A stretch of DNA of 64,000 nucleotides from Peterkaempfera bronchialis (GTDB taxonomy: Bacteria > Actinomycetota > Actinomycetes > Streptomycetales > Streptomycetaceae). This document shows positions 53,560 through 62,490 of the stretch, one piece after another. The notes below the pieces were generated by a model. That model ran no database searches, was not told where the DNA came from, and saw only the letters and a program-made list of their open reading frames with translations. A program made the position numbers and the translations under genes. Numbering within the stretch: the stretch's first letter is position 1; every line of letters begins with the position of its first letter. The stretch spans positions 4,464,001 through 4,528,000 of the forward strand of contig NZ_CP031264.1 of NCBI RefSeq assembly GCF_003258605.2, in the 5' to 3' direction.

Positions 53560-54330
53560 TCAGGCCAGATGCGCGGTGTCGTTGAAGCAGACCGGCCGCA
53601 GCCGCCCGTCCCGCAGTCGCCACTCGCTCACCGAGGCGTTGCGCAGCGGCCCCTCCGCCCGGTGCACCGCGAGCAGTGCGGACTCGTCCAGCTCCTCCAG
53701 GATGTGACGCAGCATCAGCACCACCGCGTCATGGCAGACCAGCAGCACCCGCCGCCCGGCCTCCCGCTCGGCCAGGTCGGCCAGCAGGCTGTGCAGCCGC
53801 AGCGCCACATCGGCCCAGGACTCGCCGCCCGGCGGCCGGTAGTAGAGCTCGCCGAGCCTGCGCCGCCGGGCCGCCTCCGCCGGGTGCCGGGCGTCGATCG
53901 CGGCGGCGGTGAGCATCTCCAGGACGCCCAGCTCCCGGTCGCGCAGCCGCTCGTCGTACCGCACCGGCAGCCCGCCGCTCGACGTGCTGCCCGGCCCGTC
54001 GCCCGGCGCGCTGCCCGGCGCGCTGCCCGGCCCGCTGCCCGAGGTGCTGCCCAGCTCGGCGAGGATCTCCCCGGCGGTCTGCCGGGCCCGCTCGTACGGG
54101 GAGCACCAGACGCTCTGCGGCCGCTGCCCGGCCGGCAGCGCGGCCATCCTGCGGCCGAGCGCGGCGGCCTGCCGCCGGCCGAGCGGGGTGAGCGGGATGT
54201 CGGCGTCCCGGCTGGTGATGGCCACCTCGGTGGCACCGGCCGCCTCGGCGGCGGCGAATGCCGCGTTGGCGGTGGACTCGCCGTGCCGTACGGCGACCAG
54301 CGCGGCCGGCAGCCGCCCCTCGTACCCCAT
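53560..54330 (-). CDS. Histidine phosphatase family protein
   Basis: The 256-residue phosphoglycerate-mutase-like enzyme has RHGESTAN (catalytic His ~16), SPYERARQTA, the acid residue in RDRELGVLEM and the second His in LVCHDAVV. Its substrate is unknown. An inserted Gly/Ser/Pro repeat (GSGPGSAPGSAPGDGPGS, about 99-116) sits on a surface loop, encoded by short GC-rich repeats. Confidence 0.87.
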   Translation of the reverse strand: MGYEGRLPAALVAVRHGESTANAAFAAAEAAGATEVAITSRDADIPLTPLGRRQAAALGRRMAALPAGQRPQSVWCSPYERARQTAGEILAELGSTSGSGPGSAPGSAPGDGPGSTSSGGLPVRYDERLRDRELGVLEMLTAAAIDARHPAEAARRRRLGELYYRPPGGESWADVALRLHSLLADLAEREAGRRVLLVCHDAVVLMLRHILEELDESALLAVHRAEGPLRNASVSEWRLRDGRLRPVCFNDTAHLA

Positions 54331-54414
54331 CGCTGCCCCCTCCGAGCGTGCCGCGCCGACCAGACCGCCGCCCCCAGTGTCGCGGAGGCGGCGGCCGGTG
54401 CGCAGCCGGAGTGG

Positions 54415-56049
54415 TCAGCCCGCCGGGGCGGCCAGGGGCTTCTCCTCCACCACGCGGGGCTCGCCGGCCTCGGCGGTGTAGTCGGCGGGCACGGTCTCGT
54501 CCGCGCCCTCGGGCGCCCCGAAGGCCCGCAGCACCAGCGTCAGCACTGCGGCGACCAGCAGGTTGAGGACGAAGGCGGTGAGGCCGAGGTAGCCGATCTC
54601 GCCGATCACCGGGATCGCGGCGGAGCTGCCGCCGAAGTGCCGGGTGGTGGGCGACGCGATGCCATACGCCTTCCAGGTGCCGTACCCCATGCCGACCGCC
54701 CAGCCGGCGAGCAGCGCCCAGCGGTGGAACCAGCGGGTGAAGAGCCCGGCCACGATGGAGACGAAGGTCTGCAGGATCCAGATGCCGCCCAGCAGTTGCA
54801 GATTGATGGCGAACTGCTTGTCCATGGTGAGCACAAAGGCCAGCGCGCCCACCTTGACCACCAGCGACACCAGCTTGGAGACCTGGGTCTGCTGCGCCGG
54901 GGTGGCGTCCGGCTTCAGGAACTCCTTGTAGACGTTGCGGGTGAAGAGGTTGGCGGCGGCGATGGACATGATCGCCGCCGGTACCAGGGCCCCGATGCCG
55001 ATGGCGGCGAAGGCCACACCGGCGAACCAGTCGGGGAACATGTCCTCGAAGAGCTGCGGCACCGCCAACTGCGCGTTGTAGCCCTTGACCCCGGAGCCGA
55101 CGCCGGCCGCGATGGCCATGAAGCCCAGCAGCGCCAGGAAGCCCAGCATCAGCGAGTAGGCGGGCAGGATGGCGGTGTTGCGGCGGACGGTGTCCCGCGA
55201 CTTGGCGGCCAGCGCGCCGGTCACCGAGTGCGGGTACATGAAGAGCGCCAGCGCCGAGCCCAGCGCCAGCGTGGCGTATGCCCACTGGGCGTTGGGGGCG
55301 CTGACCAGCGCGCCCAGCGGTTTGCCGGTGGCCGGGTTGACGGTGGAGAACTTCTGCGCGGCGGAGTCGAAGATCCGGCCGTAGCCGCCCAGCCGGATCG
55401 GGATGTAGATCACCGCGACGATGATCACCAGATAGATCAGGGTGTCCTTGACAAAGGCGATCAGCGCCGGTGCCCGCAGGCCGGAGGAGTAGGTGTAGGC
55501 GGCCAGCACCGCGAAGGCGATGAAGAGCGGCAGGTCCTTGACCAACCAGTTGGCGTCGGCGCCGCCGCCCACCCCCAGCACATCCAGCACGGCCTGGATG
55601 CCGACCAGTTGCAGCGCGATGTACGGCATGGTGGCGAGGATGCCGGTGAGCGCCACCGCCAGCGACAGCCCGCGCGAGCCATAGCGTCCGCGTACGAAGT
55701 CGGCCGGGGTGACATAGCCGTGCCGGTGCGAGACCGACCAGAGCCGGGGCAGGAAGACGAAGACCAGCGGATAGGCGATGATCGTGTACGGCACCGCGAA
55801 GAACCCGGCCGCCCCCGCGCCGTAGACCAGCGCCGGGACGGCGACGAAGGTGTACGCGGTGTAGAGGTCGCCGCCCAGCAGGAACCAGGTGACCCAGGTG
55901 CCGAAGGACCGGCCGCCCAGCCCCCACTCGTCCAGGTGGAGCGCATTGTCGGCCCGGCGCCAGCGCGCCGCCAGGAAGCCCAGCACGGTGACCGCGGCGA
56001 AGAAGAGCGCGAAGACGACCAGGGCCGGGGTGTTGACGCCGTCCTTCAC
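54415..56049 (-). CDS. Sodium:solute symporter (monocarboxylate/acetate type)
   Basis: The 544-residue protein has about thirteen membrane helices of the SSF family. Conserved blocks include GGRSFGTWVTWFLLGGDLYTAYTF, the substrate/Na region around PADFVRGRYGSRGLSLAVAL, and IGIGALVPAAIMSIAAANLFTRNVYKEF (family signature). Similar proteins with a small DUF3311 partner (MctC/ActP-like) import acetate, propionate or pyruvate. ATGA overlap with the upstream small gene supports a two-component transporter. Confidence 0.9.
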   Translation of the reverse strand: MKDGVNTPALVVFALFFAAVTVLGFLAARWRRADNALHLDEWGLGGRSFGTWVTWFLLGGDLYTAYTFVAVPALVYGAGAAGFFAVPYTIIAYPLVFVFLPRLWSVSHRHGYVTPADFVRGRYGSRGLSLAVALTGILATMPYIALQLVGIQAVLDVLGVGGGADANWLVKDLPLFIAFAVLAAYTYSSGLRAPALIAFVKDTLIYLVIIVAVIYIPIRLGGYGRIFDSAAQKFSTVNPATGKPLGALVSAPNAQWAYATLALGSALALFMYPHSVTGALAAKSRDTVRRNTAILPAYSLMLGFLALLGFMAIAAGVGSGVKGYNAQLAVPQLFEDMFPDWFAGVAFAAIGIGALVPAAIMSIAAANLFTRNVYKEFLKPDATPAQQTQVSKLVSLVVKVGALAFVLTMDKQFAINLQLLGGIWILQTFVSIVAGLFTRWFHRWALLAGWAVGMGYGTWKAYGIASPTTRHFGGSSAAIPVIGEIGYLGLTAFVLNLLVAAVLTLVLRAFGAPEGADETVPADYTAEAGEPRVVEEKPLAAPAG

Positions 56050-56324
56050 TGCCCGTCACCCCCGGGCAGTGCCTTGCGCTGCCGCGCCTCACGGCGGACC
56101 AGCAGATAGGCGGTGAAGGTCAGCACGGTGGAGATCGGCACCCAGAGCAGCTGGTACCAGTAGAAGAAGGGCACCCCGCCGAGCTCCGGCCCGGTCCGGG
56201 CGTACGAGGAGACCCACAGCGTGGCGACGAACGGTGCGGCCAGGCAGAGCCCGGCCGCCACCCGGGAGGGGGTGACGATCGGAAGGCGGCCCGGCGGTGC
56301 CTGGGCCTGCGGTGTCTCGGTCAT
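56046..56324 (-). CDS. DUF3311 small membrane protein, symporter partner
   Basis: The 92-residue protein has two membrane helices (VAAGLCLAAPFVATLWVSSYA and FFYWYQLLWVPISTVLTFTAYLLV) and the conserved PxFFYWYQLLWV of DUF3311, usually encoded directly before SSF symporters. ATG 56324 has GGAG upstream; a frame to 56348 exists. The ~210 bp between it and dasR hold no supported gene. Confidence 0.87.
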   Translation of the reverse strand: MTETPQAQAPPGRLPIVTPSRVAAGLCLAAPFVATLWVSSYARTGPELGGVPFFYWYQLLWVPISTVLTFTAYLLVRREARQRKALPGGDGQ

Positions 56325-56534
56325 GAGCGGCTCCGGCGTCGGGAGCACCCGTGGCGCCGCGACACGGAGGTCACCCCCCGTGCCCGCCGAGCGACGCCAC
56401 GGGCGATCGGCAGGTCTGACGGCCGGAATCTAGGTCATCGCGCTGTTCATGTCATCAATGCCTGGCCGAAATCCCCCGTAGTGATGGAACGGAACCGGAC
56501 ATATGCCACGTGGGCGTTTCCGCCCGCGCGGGTC

Positions 56535-57374
56535 CTACTCGGGCCGCTTGAGGCGGGCCACGAACTTGTAGCGGTCGCCCCGGTAGAGGGAGCGGACCCA
56601 CTCCACCGGCTCGCCGGCCGCGTCGTACGAGTGCCGGGAGAGCAGCAGCATCGGCAGGCCGACGTCCGAGCCGAGCAGGGCCGCCTCGCGGGGTGTGGCC
56701 AGCGAGGTCTCGATGGTCTCCTCGGCCTCGGCCACGGTGACGTCGTAGACCTCCCGCAGCGCGGCGTACAGCGAGCTGTGCTTCACCAGGTTGCGGCGCA
56801 GCGCCGGGAAGCGCTTGGCGGACAGATGGGCCGCCTCGATGGCCATCGGGTCGCCGTTGGCCAGCCGCAGCCGCTCGATGCGCAGCACCCGGCCGCCGGG
56901 CTTGATGTCCAGCAGCGCGGCGAGCCGGTCGTCGGCGGTGATGTAGCCGACCTCCAGCAGCCGGGAGGTGGGCTCCAGCCCCTGGGCGCGCATGTCCTCG
57001 GTGTAGGAGGTCAGTTGCAGCGCCTGGGCGACCTTGGGCTTGGCGACGAAGGTGCCCTTGCCCTGGATGCGCTCCAGGCGGCCCTCGACCACCAGCTCCT
57101 GGAGGGCCTGGCGCACGGTGGTGCGGGAGGTGTCGAACTCGGCGGCCAGGGTGCGCTCCGGCGGCACCGGTGTGCCGGCCGGGAGGGTGTCGGTCATCTC
57201 CAGCAGGTGCTTCTTCAACCGGTAGTACTTGGGCACCCGTGCGGCAGGCCGGTCCGCGATCTCCGGGACCTCCGCGACCTCCGCGACCTCGGGCGCCGGT
57301 GTCGCGGTCGGCGGCTCTCCGGGTTCCGCTTCGGTGGTCATCGCCGCTGTCACTCCCTGACCTGCTGCCGTCAC
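56535..57374 (-). CDS. dasR: GntR/HutC regulator DasR
   Basis: The 279-residue global regulator of N-acetylglucosamine metabolism has a winged helix (about 48-113: [38 protein letters not shown]) and a UTRA domain (about 130-275), closely matching S. coelicolor DasR as I recall it. Glucosamine-6-phosphate or GlcNAc-6-phosphate releases it from dre sites. GTG 57374 has GGAGG 6 nt upstream; ATG 57341 is an alternative. The N-terminal linker contains a repeated Ala-Glu-Val tract from 9-bp DNA repeats (about 57264-57290). It is divergent from dasA. Confidence 0.93.
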   Translation of the reverse strand: MTAAGQGVTAAMTTEAEPGEPPTATPAPEVAEVAEVPEIADRPAARVPKYYRLKKHLLEMTDTLPAGTPVPPERTLAAEFDTSRTTVRQALQELVVEGRLERIQGKGTFVAKPKVAQALQLTSYTEDMRAQGLEPTSRLLEVGYITADDRLAALLDIKPGGRVLRIERLRLANGDPMAIEAAHLSAKRFPALRRNLVKHSSLYAALREVYDVTVAEAEETIETSLATPREAALLGSDVGLPMLLLSRHSYDAAGEPVEWVRSLYRGDRYKFVARLKRPE

Positions 57375-57436
57375 CTGGTCCTCCGCGTCCTGTCAGCACT
57401 CATGGTGGCATGTTCTCGCCGTGCCAGGGTCCGGCG

Positions 57437-57448
57437 CATCACGTGATG
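57437..57448 (-). promoter_or_regulatory. Palindrome upstream of dasR
   Basis: CATCACGTGATG is a perfect 12-bp palindrome ~65 bp before the dasR start. It does not match the dre consensus, so a second regulator is possible. Confidence 0.4.
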
Positions 57449-57512
57449 ACGTTGGCCGGATGTCGGCTTGGTAACGGCTGCCGCCGATTCCCGCCGAGGC
57501 GTTGACACTGTC

Positions 57513-57528
57513 ATTGGTCTAGGCCAAG
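57513..57528 (+). promoter_or_regulatory. DasR-responsive element (dre) 1
   Basis: ATTGGTCTAGGCCAAG resembles the dre consensus ACTGGTCTAGACCAnt, with the inverted TTGG..CCAA core intact. It lies just after TTGACA (57502-57507), a -35 candidate for dasA. Confidence 0.85.
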
Positions 57529-57537
57529 CTCCAAGGC

Positions 57538-57553
57538 ATTGGTCTAAACCAAT
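57538..57553 (+). promoter_or_regulatory. DasR-responsive element (dre) 2
   Basis: ATTGGTCTAAACCAAT is an almost perfect palindrome matching the dre core, 25 bp from the first site. It overlaps TTGGTC, which with CATAGT (57562-57567, 17-bp spacer) could form the dasA promoter. Confidence 0.88.
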
Positions 57554-57663
57554 GCGCACAGCATAGTCCCCGAACCATGTCGGGCCCAGCGACTCCCTCA
57601 CCTTGCCACCGAAGGTCGTCGCCGCCCGTGGCGGGGGAAACCTCGGGCATCCAGGAGGATGGC

Positions 57664-58968
57664 GTGAAGCGTCAGCTCATCGCGGCAGTCGGTGTCGCGG
57701 CCATGGTGGTCGGTATCGCGGCGTGTAGTTCGGACGGTGACAAGCCCAAGTCCGGTGACTCGGGCAAGTCCAGCGCGAAGGCGTCCGACTACAGCGGCAA
57801 GACCCTCACCGTCTGGTTCATGAGCGGTTCCAACCCCGACGGGTGGACCAAGGACCTGACCGCCGCCTTCGAGAAGCAGTACCCGGGCGCCAAGCTCAAG
57901 GTCGAGGTCCAGCAGTGGAACGGCATCGGCCAGAAGGTCACCACCGCCCTCTCCGAGGAGAACCCGCCGGACGTCCTGGAGATGGGCAACACCCAGACCG
58001 CCGGCTACGCGGCCACCGGCGGCCTGCTGGACCTCACCGCCGACAAGGCGTCGCTCGGCGGTGACGACTGGGCGGAGAACCTCAACAAGGCGGCCGTCTA
58101 CGACGGCAAGCAGTACGCCGCCCCGTGGTACTTCACCAACCGCGTGGTGATCTACAACAAGAAGCTGTGGGCCAAGGCCGGGATCAAGGACACCCCCAAG
58201 AGCCTGGACGAGTTCTACGCCGACCTGGAGAAGCTCAACAAGACCCCCGGCGTCAGCCAGGCCCTCTACCTGCCCGGCCAGGAGTGGTACACCTACTTCG
58301 GCCTGGTGATCAGCGAGAACGGCTCGATCGCCCAGCTCCAGGGCGACAAGTGGGTCGGCGCGCTCTCCAGCCCCGCCGCCAAGGCCGGCTTCGACACCTA
58401 CGCCAAGCTCCAGAGCTTCAGCAAGGCCCCCAAGGACAAGGACGAGGCGACCCCGCAGCAGTCCGACGTCTTCGCCAAGGGCGACATCGGCGCGATGATC
58501 GGCCTCGGCTGGGAGGCCGGCGGCGCGGTCGCCAAGAACGCCGCCCTCAAGGACGACATCGGCTACTTCGCGCTGCCGGGCAAGCAGGCCGGCAAGCCCT
58601 CCGGTGTCTTCCTCGGCGGCTCCAACCTGGCCATCTCGGCGAACAGCAAGAACCCCGAGCTGGCCAAGGGCTTCCTGAAGCTGGCCCTCTCCGACCAGTT
58701 CGAGGGCCAGATGGCCAAGGAGGCCGGGATCATCCCCAACCGGCCGTCGCTCAACTCCCAGGCCAGTGACAACCCGTTCGCCGTCGCCGCCATCGAGGCG
58801 TCCGCCTCCGGCGCCACCACCCCGAGCATCCCGGAGTGGGCCGCCGTGGAGAACGACCCCAACCCGATCAAGGGCTTTATGACCGCCGTCCTCCAGGGCA
58901 AGGACTACGCGGCCACGGCCAAGAAGTACGACGACGAGATCAACAAGCGGCTGTCGCAGAAGCAGTGA
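57664..58968 (+). CDS. dasA: Chitobiose-binding lipoprotein DasA (ABC transporter)
   Basis: The 434-residue extracellular solute-binding protein has a lipoprotein signal (KRQLIAAVGVAAMVVGIAAC, lipid Cys at 21) and a Lys/Ser-rich linker. An SBP family 1 domain follows (about 43-420: LTVWFMSGSNPDGWTKDL, KDDIGYFALPGK). It should capture N,N'-diacetylchitobiose for DasBC, with the MsiK-type ATPase encoded elsewhere. GTG 57664 has AGGAGG 5 nt upstream; the frame open to 57577 covers the leader. Two dre sites lie upstream, and a hairpin separates it from dasB. Confidence 0.93.
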   Translation: MKRQLIAAVGVAAMVVGIAACSSDGDKPKSGDSGKSSAKASDYSGKTLTVWFMSGSNPDGWTKDLTAAFEKQYPGAKLKVEVQQWNGIGQKVTTALSEENPPDVLEMGNTQTAGYAATGGLLDLTADKASLGGDDWAENLNKAAVYDGKQYAAPWYFTNRVVIYNKKLWAKAGIKDTPKSLDEFYADLEKLNKTPGVSQALYLPGQEWYTYFGLVISENGSIAQLQGDKWVGALSSPAAKAGFDTYAKLQSFSKAPKDKDEATPQQSDVFAKGDIGAMIGLGWEAGGAVAKNAALKDDIGYFALPGKQAGKPSGVFLGGSNLAISANSKNPELAKGFLKLALSDQFEGQMAKEAGIIPNRPSLNSQASDNPFAVAAIEASASGATTPSIPEWAAVENDPNPIKGFMTAVLQGKDYAATAKKYDDEINKRLSQKQ

Positions 58969-58976
58969 CACCACGC

Positions 58977-59022
58977 GGCGCCGTCCGCCCGCTCACCGCC
59001 AGGTGAGCCGGCGGACGGCGCC
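58977..59022 (+). terminator. Intercistronic hairpin between dasA and dasB
   Basis: GGCGCCGTCCGCC (58977-58989) pairs with 59010-59022. After one C-C mismatch, GCTCACC (58991-58997) pairs with GGTGAGC (59002-59008), giving about 20 bp around a GCCA loop. There is no U-run, so it more likely causes partial termination or stabilises dasA mRNA than fully terminates. Confidence 0.75.
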
Positions 59023-59067
59023 GCCACGCCAGCAGCACGGCGCAGGGCAGAGAGAAGAGAGAACCAC

Positions 59068-60072
59068 ATGGCTCTGGATGCGGAGCGGGTGCAGCCACGC
59101 TCCTCCGGCAGGCAACCGGCCGCCGCGCCGGCCGACCAGCGCACCGGCGGACGCAGACGCAAGCCCACCGGGGGCGGCGCCGGCCTGCTCACCAGAAGCA
59201 CCCCCTATCTGCTGCTGCTCCCGGCCGTGCTGGCCACCGTGGCGCTGCTCGGCTACCCGCTGCTCAAGAACCTGCTGCTGTCGTTCCAGAACCTCAACAT
59301 GCGGCAGTTCATCCAGCACCTCACCGAGTGGAACGGTGCCGAGAACTACCAGGCGGTCCTCTCCAGCAGCGAGTTCTGGCACACGGCGCTGCGCTCGCTC
59401 GTCTTCACGCTGGCCAACGTCGCCCTGATCATGGTCGGCGGCACCCTGGTCGGGCTGCTGCTGAACCGGCTCGGCAAGGGCATGCGGCTGCTGCTCTCGA
59501 TCGGTCTGATCCTCGCCTGGGCGATGCCGATCGTGGCCTCCACCACCGTCTTCACCTGGCTGTTCGACTCCCAGTACGGCGTCGTCAACTGGTTCCTGGA
59601 CAAGCTCGGCTGGCACAGCATGGCCGAGTACAACTGGATGAGCACCCAGCTCTCCGCCTTCTCGGTGATCACCCTGCTGATCGTCTGGGGCTCGATCCCC
59701 TTTGTGGCGTTCAACATGTACGCGGGCCTCACCACCATCCCCAAGGAGCTCTACGAGGCGGCCCGGATGGACGGCGCCGGGGCGGGGCGGATCTTCACCC
59801 AGCTGACCTTCCCGGTGCTGAAGCCGTTCTTCCTCTCCACCACGTTCCTTGAGGTCATCTGGGTCTTCAAGGCGTTCACCCAGGTGTTCGCCATCGCCGG
59901 CGGCGGCCCCGAGCGGTCCACCGAGACGCTCCCCGTCTACGCCTACATCGAGGGCTTCGGCAACCAGCACTTCGGCATGGGCGCCGCCATCTCGATGCTC
60001 ACCATCCTGATCCTGCTGGTCGTGATGGCCTACTACTTCCGCATCATCGTCAAGCAGGAGGACGAGCTGTGA
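59068..60072 (+). CDS. dasB: Chitobiose ABC transporter permease DasB
   Basis: The 334-residue MalF-type permease has six membrane helices beginning about residue 48 (YLLLLPAVLATVALLGYPL) and the ATPase-contact EAA loop EAARMDGAGAGRIFTQLTFPVLKP (about 230-253). The basic, Pro-rich N-terminus (first 40 residues) is cytosolic. GAGAAGAGAG precedes ATG 59068. It overlaps dasC by 4 bp and acts with DasA and DasC. Confidence 0.93.
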   Translation: MALDAERVQPRSSGRQPAAAPADQRTGGRRRKPTGGGAGLLTRSTPYLLLLPAVLATVALLGYPLLKNLLLSFQNLNMRQFIQHLTEWNGAENYQAVLSSSEFWHTALRSLVFTLANVALIMVGGTLVGLLLNRLGKGMRLLLSIGLILAWAMPIVASTTVFTWLFDSQYGVVNWFLDKLGWHSMAEYNWMSTQLSAFSVITLLIVWGSIPFVAFNMYAGLTTIPKELYEAARMDGAGAGRIFTQLTFPVLKPFFLSTTFLEVIWVFKAFTQVFAIAGGGPERSTETLPVYAYIEGFGNQHFGMGAAISMLTILILLVVMAYYFRIIVKQEDEL

Positions 60073-60899
60073 GGCGTTCCCTGGCAGGACGCATCTGGCC
60101 CAATGCGCTGGCCGCCGTCCTCTTCGTGTTCTTCGTCTTCCCCGTCTACTGGATGGTCTCGACGTCCTTCAAGCGGGACCTGGACATCATCAGCAAGACG
60201 CCCGTCTTCCTGCCGCTGGACGGCACCTTCTCGCACTTCAGCACGGCCGTGGCCACCGCCGGCTTCTGGACCATGGTGCGCAACAGCTTCACCGTGACCC
60301 TGTCGGCGGTCGTCGCCTCGCTGCTGATCGCGCTGCTCGCCTCGTTCGCCATCGCCCGGATGAGGTTCAAGGGCCGCAAGTCCTTCATCGTGGTGATCAT
60401 GCTGGCGCAGATGGCGCCCTGGGAGGTCATGACGATCTCCGTCTACATGATCGTCCGCGACGCCGACTTCCTGAACCACCTGCTGCCGCTGACGATCTTC
60501 TACATGATGATGGTGCTGCCCTTCACCATCTGGACGCTGCGCGGCTTCATCGCGGCCGTCCCCCGGGAGCTGGAGGAGTCGGCGATGGTCGACGGGTGCA
60601 CCCGCACCCAGGCGTTCATCAAGGTGATCTTCCCGCTGCTGGCCCCCGGGCTGATGTCCACCTCGCTCTTCGGCTTCATCACCGCCTGGAACGAGTTCCC
60701 CCTGGTCCTGGTCCTCAACAAGCAGGCCGAGGCGCAGACCCTGCCGCTCTGGCTGACCCAGTTCCAGACCAATGTGGGCAATGACTGGGGCGCCACCATG
60801 GCCGCCTCCACCCTCTTCGCCATCCCGGTCCTGATCGTCTTCTTCTTCCTCCAGCGCAAGGCCGTCGGCGGCCTGACGTCCGGCGCCGTGAAGGGCTGA
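60069..60899 (+). CDS. dasC: Chitobiose ABC transporter permease DasC
   Basis: A 276-residue MalG-type permease with six helices (first: LAAVLFVFFVFPVYWMVSTS) and the EAA loop EESAMVDGCTRTQAFIKVIFPLLAPG (about 175-200). GTG 60069 overlaps the dasB stop. It forms the second half of the DasBC channel. Confidence 0.93.
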   Translation: MRRSLAGRIWPNALAAVLFVFFVFPVYWMVSTSFKRDLDIISKTPVFLPLDGTFSHFSTAVATAGFWTMVRNSFTVTLSAVVASLLIALLASFAIARMRFKGRKSFIVVIMLAQMAPWEVMTISVYMIVRDADFLNHLLPLTIFYMMMVLPFTIWTLRGFIAAVPRELEESAMVDGCTRTQAFIKVIFPLLAPGLMSTSLFGFITAWNEFPLVLVLNKQAEAQTLPLWLTQFQTNVGNDWGATMAASTLFAIPVLIVFFFLQRKAVGGLTSGAVKG

Positions 60900-60907
60900 C
60901 CACTGCC

Positions 60908-62464
60908 GTGAGCATCCTCATCCCGACCGCGCAGGGCGCCGACTCGCTGCACCGCGACGCGCTGACGGTCCTTCAGCCCGGCTTCGTCGGCACCACCCCG
61001 CCCGACTGGCTCCGCCGCCACCTGGCGGCCGGACTGGGCTCCGTCGCCCTCTTCGCCCGCAATGTCACCGACCAGCGGCAGCTCTCCGCGCTGACCGCCG
61101 CCCTGCGCGAGGAGAACCCCGACATCCTCGTCGCCATCGACGAGGAGGGCGGCGACGTCACCCGGCTGGAGGCCGGCTCCGGCTCCTCCTGGCCCGGCAA
61201 CCTCGCCCTCGGCGCCATCGACGACCCGGCCCTCACCCGCGACGTCGCCCGCGAACTGGGCCGCGCCCTGGCCGCCTGTGGCGTCAACTACAACTGGGCG
61301 CCGTCCGCCGACGTCAACTCCAACCCCGGCAACCCGGTCATCGGCGTCCGCTCCTTCGGCGCCGACCCCGAACTGTGCGCCCGGCACACCGCCGCCTGGG
61401 TGGAAGGACTCCAGTCCGCCGCCGTCGCCGCCTGCGCCAAGCACTTCCCCGGCCACGGCGACACCGCCGTCGACTCCCACCTCGGCCTGCCGGTGGTCGA
61501 CGCCGACGTGGACCTGCTGCACTCCCGCGACCTGGTGCCCTTCAAGGCCGCCATCCAGGCCGGTGCCAAGGCCGTGATGACCGCCCATATCGTCGTCCCC
61601 GCGCTGGACACCGACCACCCCGCCACCCTCAGCCGCGCCGTGCTGCACGACCTGCTGCGCGCCCGCCCCGAGGACGGCGGACTCGGCTACGACGGCCTGA
61701 TCGTCACCGACGGCATCGAGATGGGGGCGATTGCCGACACCTACGGAACGGCGGAGGGGACCGTTCTGGCCCTCGCCGCCGGCGCGGACGCGATCTGCGT
61801 CGGCGGCGGTCTGGCCGACGAGGAGACCGTGCTGCACCTCCAGGGCGCCATCGTGGCGGCGGTGCGCGCCGGCCGTATCCCCGAGCAGCGGCTGGCCGAG
61901 GCCGCCGACCGGGTCCGCCGGCTCGGCGCCTGGGCCCGGGACGGCGGCGCCGGCGCCGACCGCACCGAACCCGACCTCGCCATCGGCCTGCGCGCCGCCC
62001 GCCGCGCACTGCGGGTGGTCCGCGCCCCCGGCCAGTACTGCCCGCCGGTCACCGAGCGCCCGTACGTCGCGTCCTTCTCCCCGGTGGCCAATATCGCGGT
62101 CGGCGCGGAGACCCCCTGGGGCGTCGCCGGGATGCTCGCCGCCCGCTTCCCCGGCACCCGGGCCGAGAGCTTCGGCCCGGCCGACGCCGCCCCGGAGCGG
62201 CTGCCCGCCCTGGTGGCCGCTGTCCTGGCCGCAGCCCAGGACCGTAGGATCGTGCTGGTAGTACGCGATGTGCATCGGCACGCCTGGATGGCTGCCGCAC
62301 TGGAGGGCCTGCTGGCCGCCCGCCCCGACGCGATCGTCGTCGAGATGGGCGTCCCCCAGGCGCCGCCGGTCGGGGCACTGCACATCGCCACCCATGGTGC
62401 GGCCCGTGTGTGCGGACTGGCCGCCGTAGAGGTCCTCACCGGGCAGCCGCCCGCGCTGGGGTAG
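60908..62464 (+). CDS. dasD: Beta-N-acetylglucosaminidase, GH3 (DasD/NagZ-like)
   Basis: The 518-residue glycoside hydrolase family 3 enzyme has VAIDEEGGDVTRL, the NagZ-type loop KHFPGHGDTAVDSH carrying the catalytic His (about 180-193) and the nucleophile Asp in IVTDGIEMGAI. A C-terminal Ala-rich domain follows. There is no signal peptide, so it should act in the cytosol on imported chitobiose, releasing GlcNAc. It follows dasC by 8 bp, and the GTG start has little ribosome binding site, implying coupling. Confidence 0.92.
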   Translation: MSILIPTAQGADSLHRDALTVLQPGFVGTTPPDWLRRHLAAGLGSVALFARNVTDQRQLSALTAALREENPDILVAIDEEGGDVTRLEAGSGSSWPGNLALGAIDDPALTRDVARELGRALAACGVNYNWAPSADVNSNPGNPVIGVRSFGADPELCARHTAAWVEGLQSAAVAACAKHFPGHGDTAVDSHLGLPVVDADVDLLHSRDLVPFKAAIQAGAKAVMTAHIVVPALDTDHPATLSRAVLHDLLRARPEDGGLGYDGLIVTDGIEMGAIADTYGTAEGTVLALAAGADAICVGGGLADEETVLHLQGAIVAAVRAGRIPEQRLAEAADRVRRLGAWARDGGAGADRTEPDLAIGLRAARRALRVVRAPGQYCPPVTERPYVASFSPVANIAVGAETPWGVAGMLAARFPGTRAESFGPADAAPERLPALVAAVLAAAQDRRIVLVVRDVHRHAWMAAALEGLLAARPDAIVVEMGVPQAPPVGALHIATHGAARVCGLAAVEVLTGQPPALG

Positions 62465-62490
62465 AACCACCTTCTCTGGAGGCCCACCAG

